Shown here: positions 54,314 to 64,000 of the stretch, piece by piece
Numbering within the stretch: the stretch's first letter is position 1
Layout of the letters: each line of letters opens with the position of its first letter
DNA from: Desertivibrio insolitus
Lineage (GTDB): Bacteria; Actinomycetota; Actinomycetes; Actinomycetales; Microbacteriaceae
Direction of reading: 5' to 3'
Length of the DNA stretch: 64,000 nt
NCBI RefSeq assembly: GCF_017355965.1
Contig: NZ_JAFIQW010000002.1
Location: 143,073-207,072, forward strand
Position numbers and translations under genes: made by a program
The notes under the pieces: model-generated
Told to the model about the DNA's origin: nothing
Database searches by the model: none
The model's input: only the letters and a program-made list of their open reading frames with translations

Positions 54314-55579
54314 GTGAGCCTGATCGTGCAGAAGTTCGGCGGCTCATCGGTTGCCGACGCCGAGAGCATCAAGCGCGTCGCCAAGCGGGTCGTCGAGACC
54401 CGCAAGGCGGGTCACGAGGTCGTCGTCGTGGTCTCCGCGATGGGTGACACCACGGACGAGCTGCTCGATCTCGCCAAGGAGATCGTTCCCATCCCCGCCG
54501 GGCGCGAGCTCGACATGCTGCTCACCGCGGGTGAGCGAATCTCGATGGCGCTGCTCGCGATGGCCATCCGCAGCCTCGGCATGGAGGCCCGGTCGTACAC
54601 CGGCAGCCAGGCCGGCCTCATCACGGACGCCCAGTACGGCAGCGCTCGCATCGTCGACGTGACCCCGGGGCGCGTGCGCGACGCGCTCGACGCCGGTGCC
54701 ATCGCAATCGTCGCCGGCTTCCAGGGCTTCAACCGCGGCACCGGCGACATCACCACTCTTGGCCGAGGCGGCTCGGATACGACCGCCGTCGCGCTCGCCG
54801 CGGCTCTCGGCGCCGACATCTGCGAGATCTACACCGACGTCGACGGCGTTTTCACGGCCGACCCCCGCGTCGTGCCCAAGGCCCGCAAGATCGACCGCAT
54901 CTCGAGCGAGGAGATGCTCGAGCTCGCGGCGGCCGGTGCGAAGGTGCTGTACATCCGCGCGGTCGAGTACGCCCGCCGGCACGGGGTGACCCTGCACGTG
55001 CGGTCGTCGTTCAATAACAGCGAGGGCACGTACGTCGTGACCTCCAACGAGGAGCAGAACGTGGAAGAGCCCATCATCTCCGGCGTCGCCGCGGACCTCA
55101 GCGAGGCGAAGATCACCGTCGTCGGCGTTCCCGACGTTCCGGGGAAGGCGGCAGAGATCTTCACGATCGTCGCGAAGACCGGCGCCAACATCGACATGAT
55201 CGTGCAGAACGTGTCCGCCGCGGCGACCGGCAAGACCGACATCTCCTTCACCCTGCCGAAGTCCGAGGCGCAGACCGCGATGACGGCGCTCAACGCCGAG
55301 AAGGCGAGCGTGAAGTTCGACTCGCTGCAGCACGACGACCAGATCGGGAAGCTCGCGGTAGTCGGCGCCGGCATGCGGACGAACGCGGGCGTGTCTGCCC
55401 GCCTGTTCCGCGCGCTCAGCGAGGCTGGCATCAACATCGAGATGATCTCGACGAGCGAGATCCGTATCTCGGTCGTGACCCGCGCCGACACTGTCAATGA
55501 GGCTGTTCGCGTCGTGCACCGCGCGTTCGACCTCGACGGCGAGGACGAGGCGAAGGTCTACGCGGGAACCGGGCGCTAG
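54314..55579 (+). CDS. lysC: Aspartate kinase
   Basis: A 421-residue kinase for the first step of the Lys/Thr/Met pathway. The GTG at 54314 follows GCAGGAG and gives the normal start ([16 protein letters not shown]). [15 protein letters not shown] is the catalytic region, followed by two ACT domains ([32 protein letters not shown] and [19 protein letters not shown]) that bind the feedback inhibitors. An internal GTG with its own ribosome site lies at 55061. asd is not directly downstream, as would be usual. Confidence 0.97.
   Translation: MSLIVQKFGGSSVADAESIKRVAKRVVETRKAGHEVVVVVSAMGDTTDELLDLAKEIVPIPAGRELDMLLTAGERISMALLAMAIRSLGMEARSYTGSQAGLITDAQYGSARIVDVTPGRVRDALDAGAIAIVAGFQGFNRGTGDITTLGRGGSDTTAVALAAALGADICEIYTDVDGVFTADPRVVPKARKIDRISSEEMLELAAAGAKVLYIRAVEYARRHGVTLHVRSSFNNSEGTYVVTSNEEQNVEEPIISGVAADLSEAKITVVGVPDVPGKAAEIFTIVAKTGANIDMIVQNVSAAATGKTDISFTLPKSEAQTAMTALNAEKASVKFDSLQHDDQIGKLAVVGAGMRTNAGVSARLFRALSEAGINIEMISTSEIRISVVTRADTVNEAVRVVHRAFDLDGEDEAKVYAGTGR
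55061..55579 (+). CDS. Internal start for the aspartate kinase beta subunit
   Basis: GTG at 55061 (codon 250 of lysC, in frame) has GGAG six bases upstream, within GAGGAGCAGAAC. It would give a 172-residue chain, [20 protein letters not shown]..., consisting of both ACT domains. This matches the known alpha/beta arrangement of corynebacterial aspartokinase, where overlapping genes give an alpha2beta2 enzyme. Expression here is inference. Confidence 0.6.
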   Translation: MEEPIISGVAADLSEAKITVVGVPDVPGKAAEIFTIVAKTGANIDMIVQNVSAAATGKTDISFTLPKSEAQTAMTALNAEKASVKFDSLQHDDQIGKLAVVGAGMRTNAGVSARLFRALSEAGINIEMISTSEIRISVVTRADTVNEAVRVVHRAFDLDGEDEAKVYAGTGR

Positions 55580-55915
55580 AGCGCGGTCAACGCGACAAGC
55601 CGCCGGAGTTCTGTCGGCGAGCACCCGCCCGTTCCCGCATTACGAAGCGGCACTTCGTGTGGTGGCGCTCGACGCGCTCCAGCCATTGCAAGCGAAATCC
55701 CCGCTGGCGAAACCGTCGCCCCTTCCGCGACGCCACCTGCCGACGAGGTGATCGACCAAGGAGCTTCGCCCGCGTCGCCACTCGCTATGACGCATCAGGC
55801 AGGCGGTCCGCGTAGTGCCCCCGGCGTTCGGCCTTCACGGTGACAACTGCGGTCCGCTTGGAAAGCGCGCGTGAGCTACCCGCGTCGGTTGCTGCTCCGG
55901 GCTGAGCGTACGTGA
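55580..55915. other. Intergenic stretch with no recognised gene
   Basis: 336 bases between lysC and the convergent ugd gene. The codon pattern is broken in all frames and I see no strong hairpin or known repeat. The base composition is somewhat less GC-rich than the flanks, so it may be decayed sequence. Confidence 0.4.
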
Positions 55916-58372
<2,457 letters not shown>

Positions 58373-58383
58373 TTCGGCGCGGG

Positions 58384-58389
58384 TAGAAT
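58384..58389 (+). promoter_or_regulatory. -10 box of a leaderless promoter for mqo
   Basis: TAGAAT stands six bases before the GTG at 58396, only 11 bases after the asd stop. Confidence 0.6.
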
Positions 58390-58395
58390 CGGGGC

Positions 58396-59865
58396 GTGAA
58401 TCCTCCGATCGACGTCGCGCTGATCGGCGGTGGCATCATGAGCGCCACGCTCGGCGCGCTTCTCAAGCAGCTCGAGCCCGATTGGCGCATCGAGGTCTAC
58501 GAACGGCTCGGTGAACTGGGTCAGGAGAGCTCGAACCCGTGGAACAACGCGGGCACCGGCCACGCTGCTCTGTGCGAACTCAACTACACGCCCGAGAAGC
58601 CCGACGGTTCGATCGACATCACGAGCGCCGTCAAGGTCAACGAGCAGTTCCAGATCTCGCGCCAGTTCTGGTCGTTCCTCGTGTCCGAGGGTGTCCTGCC
58701 CGAGCCTCAGTCGTTCATCAACCCGACCCCGCACATGAGCTTCGTGTGGGGCGAGAAGAACGTCGAGTATCTGCGGAAGCGGTACGAGGCGCTCAAGGAC
58801 CACCCGCTGTTCGCGGGCATGGAGTACAGCGAGGACGCCCGCGTCATCCGCTCCTGGGCGCCCGTCATGATTCCCGGCCGCAAGAAGAGCCAGCCGATCG
58901 CGGCGACGCGCACCACAGCCGGCACGGACGTCGACTTCGGCGCACTCACCCGCGAGTTGTTCGCCTATTTGAAGGCTAATGGCGTCGGCATCAACAAGAA
59001 TCACGCCGTCCGCAACATCAAGAAGATGAAGGACGGCACCTGGCGTCTCTCCGTCAACAACGAAGTGGGTCTCACCCCCTCCACGATCCAGGCACGCTTC
59101 GTGTTCGTCGGGGCCGGAGGTGGCGCTTTGAGCCTCCTCCAGAAGTCCGGCATCAAGGAGATCCGCGGCTTCGGCGGCTTCCCGGTGAGCGGACAGTTCC
59201 TCCGCACCGACAACCCGGACGTGGTCGCGCGGCACCTGGCGAAGGTCTACGGCAAGGCCGCCGTCGGCTCCCCGCCCATGTCCGTGCCACACCTCGACAC
59301 CCGCGTCGTCGACGGCAAGGCGAGCCTGATGTTCGGCCCGTACGCCGGCTTCAGTCCGAAGTTCCTCAAGAAGGGCTCGATCTTCGACCTGCCCTTCTCC
59401 GTTCGTCCGCACAATCTCTGGCCCATGCTCGCCGTCGCCCGCGACAACTTCGATCTCGTCAAGTACCTGATCGCGCAGCTGACCGCGAGCAAGCGCAAGA
59501 AGTTCGAGGCGCTGCAGGAGTTCTTCCCCGAGGCCGATCCGAAGGACTGGTACTTCATCACGGCGGGTCAGCGCGTGCAGGTGATCAAGCGGCATCCTGA
59601 GAAGGGCGGCGTCCTGCAGTTCGGCACCGAGGTCGTCGCGGCCGAGGATGGCTCCATCGCCGGTCTACTCGGGGCCTCGCCCGGCGCCTCGACAGCCGTG
59701 CCGATCATGCTCGACGTGCTGCAGCGGTGTTTCCCGGAGCGGATGTCGCGGTGGGAGCCTGCGCTCGTTCGCATGATCCCAAGCCGGGGTAAGCATCTCA
59801 GTGATGACAGAGCACTCGCCTCACGAACCGTCAACAGCACCGCCGACGCCCTCGCCCTCGTGTGA
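58396..59865 (+). CDS. mqo: Malate:quinone oxidoreductase
   Basis: A 489-residue membrane-associated FAD enzyme that oxidises malate and feeds menaquinone. DVALIGGGIMSATLGALLKQLEPDW is the FAD-binding start; NPWNNAGTGHAALCELNYTPE, GAGGGALSLLQKSGI and GASPGASTAVPIMLDVL are family blocks. Length matches MQO. The GTG start is taken from the leaderless promoter. It acts in the TCA cycle. Confidence 0.96.
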   Translation: MNPPIDVALIGGGIMSATLGALLKQLEPDWRIEVYERLGELGQESSNPWNNAGTGHAALCELNYTPEKPDGSIDITSAVKVNEQFQISRQFWSFLVSEGVLPEPQSFINPTPHMSFVWGEKNVEYLRKRYEALKDHPLFAGMEYSEDARVIRSWAPVMIPGRKKSQPIAATRTTAGTDVDFGALTRELFAYLKANGVGINKNHAVRNIKKMKDGTWRLSVNNEVGLTPSTIQARFVFVGAGGGALSLLQKSGIKEIRGFGGFPVSGQFLRTDNPDVVARHLAKVYGKAAVGSPPMSVPHLDTRVVDGKASLMFGPYAGFSPKFLKKGSIFDLPFSVRPHNLWPMLAVARDNFDLVKYLIAQLTASKRKKFEALQEFFPEADPKDWYFITAGQRVQVIKRHPEKGGVLQFGTEVVAAEDGSIAGLLGASPGASTAVPIMLDVLQRCFPERMSRWEPALVRMIPSRGKHLSDDRALASRTVNSTADALALV

Positions 59866-59951
59866 ACGGCGAGTAACGCCCGCGTGACGTTCCGTTCACG
59901 TCGACGATGCGTGCGCATCATGTCGCCGCTTTTGGTTAGCATTCACGTCTA

Positions 59952-61472
59952 ATGCCTGAGCGAGTAGTTAGCGCCCCAATCACCGGGCCGGTCTTCATCC
60001 AAGGACGTCAAGAGACGAAGGCGGCAGTCGCCGACACGGGCCCCTCCCCCTCGTGGGCGCGAGCGTACGGCCGCCGACTGCTGCTGACCGATCTTCTGTC
60101 GCTCGCAGTGGCAGTGTCCGTCGCGCAGCTCGCCCGTTTCGGTCTGGCCGGCGGAGCGCTGACGGCCCGTCACTCGGCTCTCAACGTCGAATACGGCGTG
60201 GTGTCCGCGCTCTTGTTCGTCGTGTGGGCGGGACTGCTGTGGGCGTATGGCAGCCGCGATCGCTCGATCGTCGGTTCCGGGTCTGCGGAGTACAAACGCG
60301 TCATCGACGCGACCCTCCTCCTGCTCGCTCTGGCGGCGATCGTCTCCCTGTTCCTGCAAGCGGAGCTGGCACGCGCCTACCTCCTGGTCGCCTTCCCCAC
60401 CGGACTGCTGCTGCTGCTCGCGTCACGGTGGCTGTGGCGCCAGTGGCTGATCTGGCAGAGAAGCATCGGGAAGCTGGAGGAGCGAACGATCCTGATCGGC
60501 AGCCGCCACAGCGCCGAGCGGCTCGCCGAGGAGTTGCGCCGCAACCCAGCCTCCGCGTACGACGTGGTGGGGTTGTTGACGCCCGATGGTCATCACTCCG
60601 CCGCCCTTGCGGAGAAGGGACTCCCCGTGCTCGGCACTCCGCACGTCGTGCTGCGCGCGCTGCGTCAGACCGGTGCCCGGACGGTGATCGTGACGAGCAG
60701 CGACGAGCTGGCGCTCGACGCGGTGCGGGACATCAGTTGGGCACTCGACCCCACCGCGCATAACCTTCTGGTCGCGCCAAGCCTCATCGACATCGGCGGA
60801 CCTCGCATCAGCGTGCACCCGGTGGCTGGCCTGCCTCTGCTGAACGTGGAGACCCCTCACTTCACCAACTCACGGCGTCTGATCAAGCGCTCCGTCGATC
60901 TGGTGGTCAGCGCGGCGGCCCTCGTGATCCTCGCTCCTGTGTTTCTGGTACTCGCCCTCTTGGTGCGGACGGACGGCGGACCTGTCTTCTTCCGGCAGGA
61001 GCGCGTCGGCTACAAGGGTGTGCCGTTCCACATGTACAAGTTCCGGTCGATGGTGGTGAATGCCGAGGAGAAGCTCGTGGACCTCGAGCATCACGCCGAA
61101 GAGCGCGTCAACGAGGTGCTGTTCAAGATGGTGGACGATCCGCGCGTCACTCGCGTCGGCCGGACTCTCCGTCGATTCAGCCTGGATGAGCTCCCTCAGT
61201 TGCTCAATGTGCTGAAGGGTGAGATGTCGCTGGTCGGTCCCCGCCCACCGCTCGAGCGCGAGGTCGAGCAATACGACGAGCGCGTGCACCGGAAGTTCTT
61301 CGTCAAGCCAGGGCTGACCGGTTTGTGGCAGGTGAGTGGTCGCTCGAACCTGTCGTGGGACGACAGTGTTCGCCTAGATCTCTACTACGTCGAGAACTGG
61401 TCTCTCGCCACCGATCTGATCATCCTGTGGCGCACGGTTCGCGCGGTCGTTCGACACGAAGGCGCGTACTGA
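59952..61472 (+). CDS. Polyprenyl-phosphate sugar-1-phosphate transferase (exopolysaccharide initiation)
   Basis: A 506-residue membrane enzyme of the WbaP/CpsE type. There is an N-terminal domain of four to five helices (about residues 35-160), a soluble CoA-binding-like domain (residues 180-280) and a C-terminal bacterial sugar transferase domain: KRSVDLVVSAAALVILAPVFLVLA, RVGYKGVPFHMYKFRSM, RFSLDELPQLLNVLKGEMSLVGPRPPL and FFVKPGLTGLWQVSGRS. It transfers a sugar phosphate to undecaprenyl phosphate to begin a polysaccharide repeat. ugd nearby can supply UDP-glucuronate. Upstream of the ATG are AT-rich promoter-like bases. Confidence 0.93.
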   Translation: MPERVVSAPITGPVFIQGRQETKAAVADTGPSPSWARAYGRRLLLTDLLSLAVAVSVAQLARFGLAGGALTARHSALNVEYGVVSALLFVVWAGLLWAYGSRDRSIVGSGSAEYKRVIDATLLLLALAAIVSLFLQAELARAYLLVAFPTGLLLLLASRWLWRQWLIWQRSIGKLEERTILIGSRHSAERLAEELRRNPASAYDVVGLLTPDGHHSAALAEKGLPVLGTPHVVLRALRQTGARTVIVTSSDELALDAVRDISWALDPTAHNLLVAPSLIDIGGPRISVHPVAGLPLLNVETPHFTNSRRLIKRSVDLVVSAAALVILAPVFLVLALLVRTDGGPVFFRQERVGYKGVPFHMYKFRSMVVNAEEKLVDLEHHAEERVNEVLFKMVDDPRVTRVGRTLRRFSLDELPQLLNVLKGEMSLVGPRPPLEREVEQYDERVHRKFFVKPGLTGLWQVSGRSNLSWDDSVRLDLYYVENWSLATDLIILWRTVRAVVRHEGAY

Positions 61473-61473
61473 G

Positions 61474-61923
61474 TCAGCGGTAGCCGTCCAGTTGCTGTCG
61501 CCTCCACTTCGGGTGACGCGGCCGCCGACGCAGCACGGGCAGCATTGCGGTCAGTACGCCGATGGTCGCGCCAATCGTGTTCGCGGCTACGTCGAGCGCG
61601 GACGCCGTCCGGTCGGCGAGCAGCGCCCCCTGCGTGAACTCGAACAGCGCGCTGGTCGCGGCGGCGAGCAGGATCGGCAGGACGAACGCGCGCCGTGGCA
61701 CCAGCATCCCGCCCAGGAGCCCGATCGGGGCGAAGAGCGCGACGTTCGCCGCGAACTCGATGCGCTCGTACGTCACCCAGCCGAGCCCCCGCCGCTGCAG
61801 CGCCGCGATGACCCGGTCCAGGGGCCCGGCGAGGGGCGCGTCGACGGGAGTCGGCCAGAGCAGCACGACGACCACCAGGAGGCAATACGCCACCAGGCCG
61901 GTCAGCACTGCGCGGCGAAGCAT
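61474..61923 (-). CDS. VanZ-like membrane protein
   Basis: A 149-residue protein with four predicted helices. AYCLLVVVVLLWPTPVD, FAANVALFAPIGLLGGMLVPRR, SALFEFTQGALLADRTASALDVAANTIGATIGV are the VanZ pattern, including the Asn/Glu in helices. The ATG at 61923 is preferred by homology; the longer frame is not supported. Convergent with the sugar transferase, with stops one base apart. VanZ-like proteins influence glycopeptide or envelope properties; the role here is unknown. Confidence 0.85.
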   Translation of the reverse strand: MLRRAVLTGLVAYCLLVVVVLLWPTPVDAPLAGPLDRVIAALQRRGLGWVTYERIEFAANVALFAPIGLLGGMLVPRRAFVLPILLAAATSALFEFTQGALLADRTASALDVAANTIGATIGVLTAMLPVLRRRPRHPKWRRQQLDGYR

Positions 61924-62500
61924 CTCGCCATTCTTCCGGACGGACCGAGAGTTCCCCGCTGGTCGCCGCGGCCCCCCTCCTCTCACCTGAGCTACCTGGT
62001 TCTGGCCGCCGTGCCGAGCGACGACAGAACGAATTTCGGCGGAGTGGCGACGAGTACGGCTCGCCACAAGCTCCCGGGGCAGATCCCGGCGGCTAGCGGG
62101 TCTCGGTGATCTCCCTCCTTGATCTACTGCCAGAGGAGTCTCGTGAGCTGACGTCGTAGAGGGCGTTAGCAGCGAGGTGCAGGTGTCTCGAGACGGGTTG
62201 CGTTCTCATTGACGACCAGCATGACGAAGAGTTTGCAGCGGACATTTCGGCGGGATGCACGGCTGGCGACGAAACACGCGCCGGTTGTAGTTGCCGGGAT
62301 CGGCGCTTGCGTGTGAGCCTTCCCCTGCCGAAGACCTGCTTGAGGATGAACGGCCGGACCGCTGACAGATTTCGCGGGTCCCTGGATCCAAATCTCCCGG
62401 AGCAGCTGCTGCGTTCGTCGCACCTCGTGGATGCCTATATGATCACGCACGATTGCTCCGTCTGGCGCATTCTATTCTGATGCAGTCGGAGGAATCCATT
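61924..62500. other. Gene-free intergenic region before the surface protein gene
   Basis: 577 bases. Open frames here are short and lack ribosome sites. The base composition is less GC-rich than the flanks, which fits a boundary of acquired DNA. I see no transposase motif, hairpin or tRNA. The last 60 bases (AT-richer, TATATGATC, TTCTATTCT) probably contain the promoter of the gene at 62501. Confidence 0.45.
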
Positions 62501-64000
62501 TTGCGTGCTGTCCTCGGTGTTATGTCGCTCGCCGCGTCTCTGATCTTGCTTCTGCCGATAGGCGCTCAGGCGGCAGGGCAAACAAGCGACACGGCTGCTC
62601 CTGTGGTTGGGGAGACGTCGGTAACGCCGCTTGAGGGGGATATCAGTGCTGGTCCGGTGCTGGTGACGGTGCGGGTCGCGGTGTCGGATGCGTCGGGTGT
62701 GGTGGCTCCGACCGTGACGATGAGTCATCAGTCTGGTCAGTCGCACGGGTTTGGGCGCCTGTCGCTGGTGGAAGGGAGCTCGCGGGCAGGAGTGTGGGAG
62801 CGGAATGTCGAAATCCCACAGGGGTCTGCGGCGGGCGAGTGGAAAGTGACGCTGTACCCGGTGGACGACGTCCTAGGTAATCGGGGCAGCGGTTTCCGGA
62901 CGCTAGCCGTCGTCAACCTCACTGGCCTTGCTTCCGACACGGCTGCTCCTGTGGTTGGGGAGACGTCGGTAACGCCGCTTGAGGGGGATATCAGTGCTGG
63001 TCCGGTGCTGGTGACGGTGCGGGTCGCGGTGTCGGATGCGTCGGGTGTGGTGGCTCCGACCGTGACGATGAGTCATCAGTCTGGTCAGTCGCACGGGTTT
63101 GGGCGCCTGTCGCTGGTGGAAGGGAGCTCGCGGGCAGGAGTGTGGGAGCGGACTGTCGAAATCCCACAGGGGTCTGCGGCGGGCGAGTGGAGAGTGACGC
63201 TGTACCCGGTGGACGACGTCCTAGGTAATCGGGGCAGCGGTTTCCGGACGCTAGCCGGCGTCAACCTCACTGGCCTTGCTTCCGACACGGCTGCTCCTGT
63301 GGTTGGGGAGACGTCGGTAACGCCGCTTGGGGGGGATATCAGTGCTGGTCCGGTGCTGGTGACGGTGCGGGTCGCGGTGTCGGATGCGTCGGGTGTGGTG
63401 GCTCCGACCGTGACGATGAGTCATCAGTCTGGTCAGTCGCACGGGTTTGGGCGCCTGTCGCTGGTGGAAGGGAGCTCGCGGGCAGGAGTGTGGGAGCGGA
63501 CTGTCGAAATCCCACAGGGGTCTGCGGCGGGCGAGTGGAGAGTGACGCTGTACCCGGTGGACGACGTCCTAGGTAATCGGGGCAGCGGTTTCCGGACGCT
63601 AGCCGTCGTCAACCTGACCTACGGTCCGCCGGCGCTGTCCTCGGTTCCGGTTCCGTCGGTGTCGGGGTCGGGGACTGTGGGGAGCACGTTGACGGTGGTG
63701 CCGGGGGCGTGGGGTCCGGCTCCGGTGGAGTTGGCGTATCAGTGGAAGCGCAACGGTGCGGTGATCGAGGGGGCGACGGGTTCGTCTTACAAGTTGGTGG
63801 CCGCTGATGCTGGTACGTCGGTCACGGTGGAGGTGACCGGGTCGAAGGCCGGGTACGAGTCCGCGACCAAGGCGAGTGCGCCGGTGGTGGTGGCCAAGCA
63901 GGTGTTGTCGTCGGTTCCGGTTCCGTCGGTGTCGGGGTCGGGGACTGTGGGGAGCACGTTGACGGTGGTGCCGGGGGCGTGGGGTCCGGCTCCGGTGGAG
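62501..64000 (+). CDS. Large secreted repeat protein, 3' truncated by the window
   Basis: At least 500 residues; the frame is open to the last base. TTG at 62501 lies eight bases after GGAGG and gives a clear signal peptide (RAVLGVMSLAASLILLLPIG, cleavage after AQA). An in-frame ATG at 62480 would lack a ribosome site. Three tandem 116-residue modules follow (from DTAAPVVGETSVTPLEGDIS; core VLVTVRVAVSDASGVVAPTV, MSHQSGQSHGFGRL, WERTVEIPQGSAAGEW, VTLYPVDDVLGNRGSG), nearly identical. Then 90-residue Ig-like modules begin (VPSVSGSGTVGSTLTVVPG, LAYQWKRNGAVIEGATGSSY, GTSVTVEVTGSKAGYESAT). Codons are less GC3-biased (many GCT, GGT, CCT) than neighbours. Likely a surface or adhesion protein. Confidence 0.85.
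   Translation, partial: MRAVLGVMSLAASLILLLPIGAQAAGQTSDTAAPVVGETSVTPLEGDISAGPVLVTVRVAVSDASGVVAPTVTMSHQSGQSHGFGRLSLVEGSSRAGVWERNVEIPQGSAAGEWKVTLYPVDDVLGNRGSGFRTLAVVNLTGLASDTAAPVVGETSVTPLEGDISAGPVLVTVRVAVSDASGVVAPTVTMSHQSGQSHGFGRLSLVEGSSRAGVWERTVEIPQGSAAGEWRVTLYPVDDVLGNRGSGFRTLAGVNLTGLASDTAAPVVGETSVTPLGGDISAGPVLVTVRVAVSDASGVVAPTVTMSHQSGQSHGFGRLSLVEGSSRAGVWERTVEIPQGSAAGEWRVTLYPVDDVLGNRGSGFRTLAVVNLTYGPPALSSVPVPSVSGSGTVGSTLTVVPGAWGPAPVELAYQWKRNGAVIEGATGSSYKLVAADAGTSVTVEVTGSKAGYESATKASAPVVVAKQVLSSVPVPSVSGSGTVGSTLTVVPGAWGPAPVE
62588..63616 (+). repeat. Three 348-base tandem repeats, nearly identical
   Basis: Units begin at 62588, 62936 and 63284 (exact period 348, 116 codons); the last runs to about 63616. 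I count about four or five differences over more than 1 kb, most of them amino-acid changing (Asn/Thr, Lys/Arg, Val/Gly, Glu/Gly). This indicates recent duplication or ongoing gene conversion. Confidence 0.95.
63641..64000 (+). repeat. 270-base Ig-like repeat units
   Basis: The unit starting TCGGTTCCGGTTCCGTCGGT at 63641 recurs at 63911 and is identical for the 90 bases visible before the window ends. Each unit encodes a 90-residue Ig-like domain. More copies probably follow. Confidence 0.9.

Noticed and set aside
62166..62450. Minus-strand 94-codon frame as a gene or transposase remnant
   Set aside because: No ribosome site, no recognised motif, and no inverted repeats around it.
62435..63442. 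Minus-strand repeated short frames (MRLTRLMTHRHGRSHH...)
   Set aside because: They are antisense shadows of the 348-base repeats of the plus-strand surface protein.

Overview
The window reads as a chromosomal segment of a high-GC actinobacterium, most likely a member of the Microbacteriaceae (Microbacterium-like). The signs are very strong G/C at third codon positions, frequent GTG/TTG starts, several genes whose start lies 6-7 bases after a TANNNT box (leaderless transcripts), a class-E-type LAXTG sorting signal, and constant use of the word GGATGCC/GGCATCC. No phage, integrase, transposase or CRISPR array is visible. The assignment is inference from style and gene content.

Bases 1-34,300 are mostly pentose and glycoside use. 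A truncated CUT2 sugar ABC ATPase and its permease (2-1911) are followed by a convergent pair: a Tat-exported animal-type haem peroxidase and a type-1 microbial rhodopsin. An L-arabinose module follows (LacI-type regulator, AraD, AraA, sugar-binding lipoprotein, ATPase, permease), with two matching operators and no ribulokinase. After an ABC exporter comes a LacI-controlled glycoside locus (14,641-25,727): two Gfo/Idh oxidoreductases, a TIM-barrel isomerase, a DUF993 protein, a GH43-like hydrolase and a CUT1 ABC transporter, with matching GG(T/G)AAACGCTTTCC-type operators. Then come xylB-xylA divergent from a ROK regulator, and a GH1 - acetyl-xylan-esterase-like - GH1 set. Together these suit a plant-litter saprotroph that imports and isomerises arabinose, xylose and short glycosides.

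Bases 34,300-50,200 are mainly housekeeping: MFS efflux, PAP2 phosphatase, saccharopine-dehydrogenase-like reductase, nitroreductase, nagA, tRNA-Ser(GGA) with two partial tandem copies beside it, SulP transporter with a divergent MerR regulator, SRP RNA, pta-ackA, dnaX-recR. The dnaX linker contains in-frame copies of a palindromic repeat also found between genes.

Bases 49,400-64,000 turn to the envelope. There are two tandem SGNH lipoproteins, two repetitive acidic exported proteins (the second with a LAXTG anchor), lysC and asd separated by a reversed UDP-sugar dehydrogenase, mqo, a polyprenyl-phosphate sugar transferase, a VanZ-like protein, and the first 500 codons of a large secreted protein built of almost identical 116-residue repeats followed by 90-residue Ig-like repeats. 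That last gene runs off the window.
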